Shown piece after piece: positions 56,213 to 64,000 of a stretch of DNA of 64,000 nucleotides. The notes beneath the pieces were generated by a model that was not told the DNA's origin, did no database searches, and was given only the letters and a program-made list of their open reading frames with translations. The DNA comes from Miscanthus floridulus (taxonomy: Eukaryota; Streptophyta; Magnoliopsida; Poales; Poaceae): positions 120,407,656-120,471,655 of the forward strand of contig NC_089597.1 of the NCBI RefSeq assembly GCF_019320115.1, in the 5' to 3' direction. Made by a program: the position numbers and the translations under genes. Numbering within the stretch: position 1 is the stretch's first letter; each line of letters opens with the position of its first letter.

Positions 56213-58297
56213 GAGCCGCCATGCAAATTTTTACAATCTAGACACTGTAGCATGTTTCGTTTGTATTTAACAAACTTTGTCCGATCATGGACTAACTAGG
56301 CTCAAAAGATTCGTCTCGTGATTTACAACCAAACTGTGTAATTAGTTAATTTTTTTACCTACATTTAATGCTTCAAACATGCGTCCAAAAATTGATGTGA
56401 TAGAGAAAGAATGAAAAAACTTAAAATTTGGAGGTGATCTAAACCAGGCCTCATTTCATCGTGCTGCTGTGTTTCCCGTGCAAACGGGAACTGGGATGAT
56501 GTCAGGCCAGAAACAGAGAAAGAGATGGCTTTCGTGCCTCAACATTTCGTCCGTTCAAAGGAGCGTTGACGGCCTAACAACGTGGTTTTTTCTTCCACGT
56601 CGACAAAACTCGTGCCTTACGTTGACGCAGCCAGATTGAACTACTGCTGAATCATTAGTATAATACTACTAGTAGCTAATCATTTGTTTTAGGAAAAAGC
56701 CTACTTAACCCCCACCTATTAATCATGGTGTACTTCACACCCTAAACTATGAAACCGTCTATTTTACTCCCTAAACTTTTTAAAACCATCTATTTTACCC
56801 CTGGCGGTTTTCGACGTTGGTTTTGCTACAGTAACGGTGGTTTTGCTATTGTGATGGTTATTTTGTCTTTTTCTTTTTTATTTATCTCTGGTGAATCTTT
56901 AAAAAATCATAGTAAATCACAGAAAAATTATAAAATGGAAAATCTAATTTTGTTGGACTCCACATGAGTAGATCTACACAATGAACATATAATATGATAT
57001 GTTTTAGTACAAAATTTTTGATGTAGTTTTAGATTAATTGGAAAAATCTAATTTTGTCTCTAATTAATTGGAACAATTCATAGCTGCAGCTTCTGTGGTC
57101 CAATTATGGTGAAATTTTTATGGTAGGCTAATTATTGTATGCTTGAACTACAGTAAAAATTTAGTACTCATTGGACCATGTATAACTTAGTTATAGATAA
57201 ATTCTAATTAATTACACACAAAATTAGATTTTCCAATTAATCTAAAGGTACAGCAAAACCTTTGTATTAAAGCATACCATATTATATGTTAACTATGTAG
57301 ATCTACTCATGTGGAGTCCAACAAAATTGGATTTTCCATTTTATGATTTTTCTATGTTTTACTATGATTTTTCAAAGATTCAACGAAAATAAATAAAAAA
57401 AAAGAAAAAGATGAAACCACAGGTAGCGTAGCAAACCACCGTTACTGTAGCAAAACCACCGTAAAAAACCGTCCGGGGGGTAAAATAGACGGTTTTGAAA
57501 AGTTCAGATAGTAAAATAGACGGTTTTATAGTTTGGGGGTGAAGTAGACCATGATTGATAGGTGGAGGATTAAGTAGACTTTTTTCATTTGTTTTATAAA
57601 TATATAATTACTCCTAGTACATTGCAATCCAGTCACACGAGTTCTACAAACCAATTCCACAGCAATAGTTCAAACAACATTTGGCATCTCTATGGACCAA
57701 GGTCCAGTTTACTTGTCGAAAATTTTGACAAAACGACACTGTAGCATTTTCGTTGTTATTTAGCAATTAGTGTCCAATCATAGTCTAATTTGGCTTAAAA
57801 GATTCGTCTCGTGGATTTCGTCTAAGCTGTGTAATTAGTTTTATTTTTTATTTATATTTAATACTTTATACATGCGTCCAAAGATTCGATGTGACGGAGA
57901 ATCTTGAAAAATTTGGTGTTTTAGAGGAGAACTAAATAGGCCCCAAGCCAAACTCCCGGAGAGTTTAAAGATAAGCTGCAGTAGCACTACTCCTATTTCA
58001 GTCGACAAACATTTTTTTACACGCGATTAATCTGCAGAAACCTTTTGCCAAATCCTCCATGCCATGCCAATTGCCAGAGCCCAGAGAGGCGGTCACGAAA
58101 ACGGAGAGCGCCACCCACCGCAAATCCCGGCGGGACTGAACGGAACAGAACTCTTTCGTTTCGCCCCTGTCATCCAATTCCATTTCCAACCACCTCCCGA
58201 GTCCGGACTCCGGACCGAACGAACGCATCTTCTTCATCTTGCTGCGGCCTGCGGCTGCCTCCACTTGAGCCGACACGTCATCCATTCCCCATCCCAA

Positions 58298-58298
<1 letters not shown>
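56213..58298. repeat. Duplicated block E2, upstream part
   Basis: Nearly identical to 24678-26730. It contains the MITE 56221-56451, the palindromic MULE-like element 56692-57586 (same 10-bp TSD) and the MITE 57701-57944. The only gene here is the leader of the GXM copy. Confidence 0.88.
56692..57586. mobile_element. Palindromic MULE-like foldback element, E2 copy
   Basis: Same ends, same ATTTGTTTTA flanks and same inverted body as 25157-26052, so the insertion predates the block duplication. Confidence 0.88.

Positions 58299-58330
<32 letters not shown>
58299..58330. repeat. Poly-C tract, 32 C
   Basis: Same position as the 28-C tract of E1, about 175 bp before the GXM start codon. Confidence 0.85.
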
Positions 58331-58504
58331 ATATCTCTCTCGCTCGCTCCCTCTCTCCGGGCCACGGAGGAGGAAGAGGAGTAGACCAGTCCTCCTACCA
58401 ATAAATTCGTCACGCTCGCCCCACCCGCGCGCCGGCTCCGCGCCTCGCCATTGCCTTGCCCCAACCAAGCTGGTAGCAGCAGGGGAGCAGCCGAGCAGGA
58501 GGAG

Positions 58505-59549
58505 ATGAAGGGGCTGAGCGGGCCGAAGCTGCTCGTGGTGCACCCGTCGTCCAACAAGTCGCCCGGGGCGGTTCTTGGCGCGCGGCGCCGGGTGTGCGCC
58601 GCCGTGTTCCTGGCCTGCTTCGCCTGCGTCTCCCTGGCCACCACGCTGCTGTCGGCCGCGCGTGACCCGGGGGCTGCAGGCGCGGGCACTCGGGCGGCCG
58701 CGGCGTTCGCGGTGCCGGCGGGGGCTGGCGCCGCCGCCGCCGCCGGAACGGGCGAGGGTCTGCCGGGGCACGTGTTCGACGCGCTGGTACAGTACGCGTC
58801 GGCGGGCGGGAACTCGACGGCGAGCATGCCGGGGGCCGACGTGCGCGCCATCGCGGCCGTGCTCCGGCGCCGCGCGCCGTGCAACCTGCTCGTGTTCGGG
58901 CTCGGCGGGGAGGTGCCGCTGTGGCGCGCGCTCAACCACGGCGGCCGCACCGTGTTCCTGGACGAGAACCAGTACTACGTGGCCCACCTGGAGGGCCGCC
59001 ACCCGGGGCTGGAGGCCTACGACGTCGCCTACACCACCACGGTCCGCGAGTTCCCGGACCTGCTGGACGCCGCACGCGCCGCCGAGTGCCGACCGGTGCA
59101 GAACCTCCTCTTCTCTGACTGCCGCCTCGCCATCAACGACCTCCCCAACTAGCTCTATGACGTCTCCTGGGACGTCATCCTCGTCGACGGCCCGCGCGGG
59201 TAAGGAACCCATCCGGCCATCGCTTTCTCCACCATCCAAGATCCATCCATCCAGCTTCTCTTCTTCCCCAAAAAGAAGAAGAAGAAAGATCCAATCTTTT
59301 CCCAGCTCCGTCCATTTCTCGCCCTAGCTAACGCTAACGCTAACGTCCTCTCCAATGCGGCTCGACAGGTACACGGCGACGTCGCCGGGCAGGATGTCGG
59401 CGATATTCACAGCGGGGGTGCTGGCGCGGACGCGGGCCGGGGAAGGCGCGACGACGGACGTGCTGGTGCACAACTACGAGCGGGAGGTGGAGCGGGCGTG
59501 CTCCAGGGAGTTCCTGTGCGAGGAGAACCGGGATTCGGGACTCTAGCCG
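58505..59549 (+). pseudogene. Glucuronoxylan 4-O-methyltransferase (DUF579) pseudogene, copy E2
   Basis: ATG 58505 opens [21 protein letters not shown] signal-anchor [20 protein letters not shown] at residues about 30-49 fits a type II Golgi membrane protein. An Ala/Gly-rich stem and the DUF579 domain ([63 protein letters not shown]) follow. The frame is open for 215 codons, then TAG at 59150-59152 replaces the CAG found in E1. The intron is 59200-59368 (GTAAGG...GACAG). Exon 2 keeps SPGRMSAIFTAGVLARTRAG and REFLCEEN, but a deletion of about 38 bp removes the conserved end (RVAETSTRSLAHF) and the frame stops at 59546. It is less damaged than E1. Two lesions suffice to call it a pseudogene, though a truncated protein of 215 residues could be made. 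Confidence 0.85.
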
Positions 59550-59714
59550 CGCACGCACGTCCCGTCCCGTCCCCGTGCGGCCTTTCCACCGACAACAAAG
59601 GCACGGCAGTTGCAGCACAGTGCAGGACTGCAGCAGCGTCGGCGCCAGCGACTGGCATGGTGGCAATGCCATGACGCCCAACGGGCTCAGCCTCAGCTAA
59701 CGGCCCAAGCATAG

Positions 59715-62152
59715 CTCACGGCTGCATTAGCCATGTCGTGCTGGCCTGGTAGGCCCGTTAAGCCTAACGGGTCGTGCTAGCCCTGTCTAACTACTATAAC
59801 TACATTGGAGTATAGATCATAGATTTTGCTCACAAAAAAAAGGAGTATAGATCATAGATCAACACAGGCACGACCAAATCTAGTTCACAAACTACAGTTC
59901 AAGAAATCAAGATATATCAATACAAGCATATGCAGATCTAAGGTCTCCGTTCACACCGAAGGTCATCAATTAGTTAACGCTTAATGGTTTGCGCATTTGC
60001 ACATGATGTGGACACTGAGTCGCTGACCACGATAGTGCCACTGTGGGCCCATTGCCGCGTCTAGCTCCCACACGCCTTCTGTGTGTCAAGGCATACGACG
60101 AGTTTGAGGGGGAGGCCTGCACTTAAGCCATGGTGGAGGGGAGAGGCTAGAGGAGAGTGGGCGACAGGGCAAAGCCACGCTGCCACGAAAGGGGTTAGGG
60201 GAAGATAGCGGGAGTCAAGAGCGGTGGCTGCATGGGACTCGAGGGGTGATGAGCGGGATTAGGGTTTGGGATGGTTAGGCGGGGATACATGGGGTGTTGA
60301 GGGCAATAATGCGCTATCGGGCAGACTCTTTAAATGGTATGTGTCTAAGCCGCTTGATGGGACTGGTTCTTAATCCAAGCACGCCACAACGCATCGGATC
60401 ATGCTAGTCCAATCACTATAGAGGTTGTGCTTAGACCTGTGCAAAAAAATACAGGCCTCACCACAACCTATTTGTTGTGGCTCGTCTGGTCATCTATTTC
60501 CAAGTGTCTTCAAATGCAATAGTGAGGGTGGCTGCAAGGACGTGGGAAGTTACGAAAGGAAGTGGAGTAGGAGGCCAATGCCAAATGGCATCCACCATCC
60601 CACTAGTAGGAGGCACTTACTCTTCCACACATCCATCCGATCGGTCTTCATCGAAGGAAGTAATTTTGGGCCAAGCTTTGAACCTCAATAAAGTCTTTTT
60701 TTCTTGCTTCCTTCAACTCTTAAAGTGGAGGAACTGCCTCACTCAGCTCTAAAAAAACATTTTAATTTCATCATACTTTTATAAAAACAACTGATAAACA
60801 TTTGATAAGGTTTTTAAGCCACAAAAATATCACTATGCCTCAAAATCTAAAGAAGTATAAAGATAGATTGGAATATAAATAAAGAAATAAAATATTTAGA
60901 GCTCATAAAAATATAACTGTTTGTCTCTACAAAATGGAAAAATATCCAGAAAAAATGAAAGATTCCAAAAAATCCTAATCAATGTCTAAATACGTTTCAG
61001 AAACTTTCCACAACAAGAGAGATGCGGCCACCATGAGTGCAACCATCATGAATCCGTTCATCATTAATGTATGTTGCATTAATGTTAGATGCATTTCATA
61101 TTTTTTTATGTGGAAAGTTTTAAGACACATTTAGACATTGATTAGAATACTGTTTGGGAATTATTAAGGTACTTCGAGACATTTGTCGCATTTTTAGTGC
61201 TAAAATCTAATTCTCGGAAGCTTTGATATATATTTTCAGTAGCTCTATATATTTTATTCGGGTTTCTCATATCTGAATTTATCTCAAGGATGTTAGACAA
61301 AGCTTTTAGAAACTTAGAGATCTATTTCATATATTTTAACTAAAAAATAATGAAAAAGATTTGAAAACTACTTCTAGCCGGGGCAAAGAGATATAATACA
61401 TGGCTTTGAGATTTGAGGAAGACGATTTGTCTGACTTTAGAGCTTGAGACGAAAATCTAGACTTCGATTATAGTTAAGGAAGGCCAAAAAAAAAATGTTC
61501 TTCTTTCCTAACGAGAAACGTGCTAGCCCAGCCCAAACTACACTTGGGTCAGGTGTAGGCTTGCTTGCAGGCCCAGCGTCGACAGCATGAAACTCTGCTT
61601 CAGAAAACGTGATCAGTCGTAGCAAACATTCAGGCTCCAAACAACTGTAGATTTTGCCATGTATGGTTCACAAAAACGTATATTTGACACCTGTAATTTG
61701 CCATTTGGAACTCTGAAATGGCCATTTGGACTCTAAGAAAATGACTGATTTTACCAGGCGAAGGAGAGGCGGCAGTCAGGCTGGCATGCACTTGAGAGTT
61801 GACAGGGTCGGGTCGTTCAGCCTCTCGAGCGTTTGATCCAATCCAATCAGATTTCTCACACTGCATGTTAGCATTGGGCACAAGAATGCCCATTTAATTA
61901 CGGGTCGTCTCCTTCACACGTCACTGGTAATTAGCTTACCCATCAATCTGTTTCATTCCTAGAACATTGTTTTTTTAGTGGAGAATTTTCTTTTATCTTT
62001 ACATTGCGATCTCCTCAAATCCGATTGATTGATATGCAGAATATAAATCTGATTGATTGATATGCAGAATATAAAAATAGTGTATTTTTTTAGCATGTCT
62101 TCGCGTTCCAAAGTTCTCGTGAAAACGAGAGCTGACATCGACGGAGACACTG
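59715..62152. repeat. Duplicated block A3
   Basis: Matches 9827-9979 plus 12368-14696 of A1. The solo-LTR site (CACGA at 59869-59873) and the hAT site near 60575 are unoccupied. Frames at 60425-60752 and 61437-61893 have no known motif. No gene is supported. Confidence 0.85.
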
Positions 62153-63728
62153 CTTCCTGTACCGATTTTTTTTTACCTTTTTTTTTGAAAATTTTTCACA
62201 AATATACTCCTGGTGGTATCCTTTCAAAAAATAGATCCTGACCTCGGCGCCATGATAAATGACGCCGAATGTACATGTTCTTTGACGCCGAGGTCCAGGG
62301 TCATTTTCTGAGTATCGCTAATGTGGCTACCTGCATGGCGCGGATGTATCATGAGCTCGGCGTCATAGATCTTGACGTCAAGCTTGACGTCAATTACTAT
62401 GGCGCCGAGCTATGAAAATTGACAAATTTGATTTTTTTTATGATTTGGATATTGAGAAATGTGGCTAACTCTAGAGCTTTTATAGTGACTTGCTGTTTGA
62501 TCACTTAAAACAATCTAGAAATACTTAAGATAAAAAAATTTGCGATCCACCAAATGTACGGTGCAAGTCTCGGCTCCTACAGCACGGCCGGGCAATGCAG
62601 GGCTCGGCTCCATCTGTCTGTTGCATTGCTAACCGGAGTAGTAGTACGTACTACGTGCATGTAATGAACCGTATGTACATGTGCAGGCATGCAAGCATGC
62701 ATGCAACACACATCACTTCTAAGCACATTATGACCTGTAAGCACGTGGAAGTACGGCTAAGTTTAGAATTTATGACTGTGGTTAAGTCTGGTTTTTTATC
62801 AGCCCTATTCGCTTATGCTAAAATTTGGCTTATGCTGATGCTTATACTGATTGTTGTGAGAGGAAAACACTGTTTGTTTGCTGAAAAGTACTGCTGAAGT
62901 AATTCAAGCGAACCGTGGCTAAGTCCAAACTTGAGGAGACTTGTTTTGTTGTCATCTCTTAGAGAGTATTTAAACTCGTACTAAGGTATCAAATTGAGTT
63001 GCTATATAAATTTGAAAGATAAAGTGTTGCATACATGTCAACTCATCGCCGGCGATCAGGGGATTAGAAAGATTTGGAGGGGTCAAAACAACACTATATT
63101 CAAACTTGTGATCACTATTCGGCCATGTTAAAGACTGATTTAAGTTTATGTCTAAAAGCAAAGTTTGTTGTACTCAACTCAAACTACAACTTCTATTAAA
63201 TGTCAAACTTCATATCTAGAAAAGAAACTATAGTTTTACCCTGGTTAAAACAACATCATGAAAAAAGAGTTAACTATTGATCCAACACTTAGAAGCATTT
63301 TTAGGCTAGTTCATGATCATAAACCATTGATCATTTTTTGTCCTAAGTATTTCTAGATTATTTTAAGTGATCAAACAGCAAGTCACCGTAAAAACTATAG
63401 AGTTGACCATATTTCTTAATATCCAAGTCATGGTAAAAATTCAAATTTGTCAATTTCCATAGCTCGGCGCCGAGCTTGGCGCCAAGATCCACGACGCCGA
63501 GCTCATGCCACATCCGCACCACATAGGCAGCCATGCCAGCGACACCCAGAAATTGACCCTGGATCTCGGCACCAAAGCAATTATTGCCGAGACGTACAAC
63601 CTCGGCGCCAATTGTCACGGCGCTGAGGTCAGGGTCTATTTTTTGAAAGGATACCACCAGGAACGTATTTATGAATATCCTTAAAAAAAAAGGGCAAAAA
63701 AAAAAAACAAAAAAGTCAGCTTCCTGTA
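62153..63728. mobile_element. Long-TIR Mutator-like element, A3 copy (62162-63719), perfect 9-bp TSD CTTCCTGTA
   Basis: CTTCCTGTA lies at 62153-62161 and 63720-63728. The ends are CCGATTTTTTTT and AAAAAAGTCAG. The arms are rich in GGCGCCGAG and are inverted copies. 1558 bp, the same insertion as 14706-16253 in A1. Confidence 0.9.
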
Positions 63729-64000
63729 CAATGACAGCCGCAGCCGCTTGTTCAGATTTGTACAGTGATGAAGTGACGATCGATCAACTCCTCGTCCCCA
63801 TCGAAGGTTTCCAGAAACTCCAGCTCGCCGAAGCCTCGGCGCGTTTCCGTCTCCCTGCTGGCCACACCACTGATCTGTGACTGCGGCGTTCCAGTTGCCG
63901 CCGCCGCCACTGGTGGAGCTATATGTGGCAGTGGCAACTGCATGAATGAGGCACGCCGTGCAAGCGCAGTCGGAAGGACAGCCGCGGACTCGGCGGCGCC
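63729..64000 (-). pseudogene. Fragment of gene alpha, A3 copy, cut by the window edge
   Basis: Minus strand reads FGELEFLETFDGDEELIDRHFITVQI immediately next to the MULE end, followed upstream by a Ser/Ala/Pro-rich stretch. It is the same as 16263-16540. The rest lies beyond 64000. Confidence 0.6.

Noticed and set aside
57998..59239. 413-codon minus-strand frame antisense to GXM E2 (and 206-codon counterpart in E1)
   Set aside because: GC-rich grass coding sequence routinely opens the opposite strand. It begins in non-coding leader and is Arg/Gly/Ala low complexity.
1..64000. tRNA, rRNA, snoRNA genes
   Set aside because: No tRNA A/B box with a clover-leaf context or rRNA stretch was noticed by eye; a tRNAscan or Rfam run would be needed to exclude them.

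Overview
The window looks like a gene-poor, transposon-dense stretch of a panicoid grass nuclear genome, possibly from the sugarcane/Miscanthus/sorghum group. The lineage is inferred from the CACTA subterminal repeats of the CTTTAGTCCCGG type, the grass MITE families, TAT-lineage Ty3/gypsy elements and a GC-rich xylan-methyltransferase gene. Nothing here looks prokaryotic. Start-codon choice therefore means ATG only, and introns must be allowed for.

Layout. (1) 1-9555 is the right-hand part of a CACTA (En/Spm) transposon. It has subterminal hairpins, a TATA box, an array of six ~225-bp inverted-repeat units, a spliced GRF zinc-finger/transmembrane gene, a decayed TNP2 transposase and a terminus ending CCAGTG. 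(2) 9720-64000 is built from a tandemly repeated host unit that I call A-D-E. Block A is anonymous sequence containing a MULE and a small gene fragment. Block D is anonymous sequence ending in another MULE. Block E holds MITEs, a palindromic MULE and a glucuronoxylan 4-O-methyltransferase (GXM, DUF579) pseudogene. The order is A1 (9825-21123), D1 (21124-24684), E1 (24678-28184), A2 (28185-30396, truncated), D2 (30451-34961), retroelements R1 and R2 (34962 to about 55490), E2 (56213-59714), A3 (59715-64000). Differences between copies reveal individual insertions with clean target-site duplications and unoccupied sites in the sister copies. (3) R1 (plus strand) and R2 (minus strand) are decayed TAT-lineage Ty3/gypsy elements lying tail to tail. 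Each carries an additional gene antisense to its own gag-pol.

The most noteworthy object is the antisense gene of R2 at 46279-49454 (+). Six exons joined at five intron positions give one uninterrupted reading phase of 929 codons. It has a putative gypsy-type-transposon (PF04195-like) domain, basic nuclear-localisation-like clusters and a coiled coil. There are no frameshifts. The damage consists of 14 stop codons (10 TAG, 3 TGA, 1 TAA) and two broken splice sites, all explicable as C-to-T or G-to-A transitions.

No host gene is clearly intact. Both GXM copies are broken at different places. The best candidate for a working host gene is a short two-exon minus-strand gene at 19992-21137, whose stop codon coincides with the TTA target of a Tourist-like MITE. 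All family assignments were made by eye; no database search or alignment program was run.
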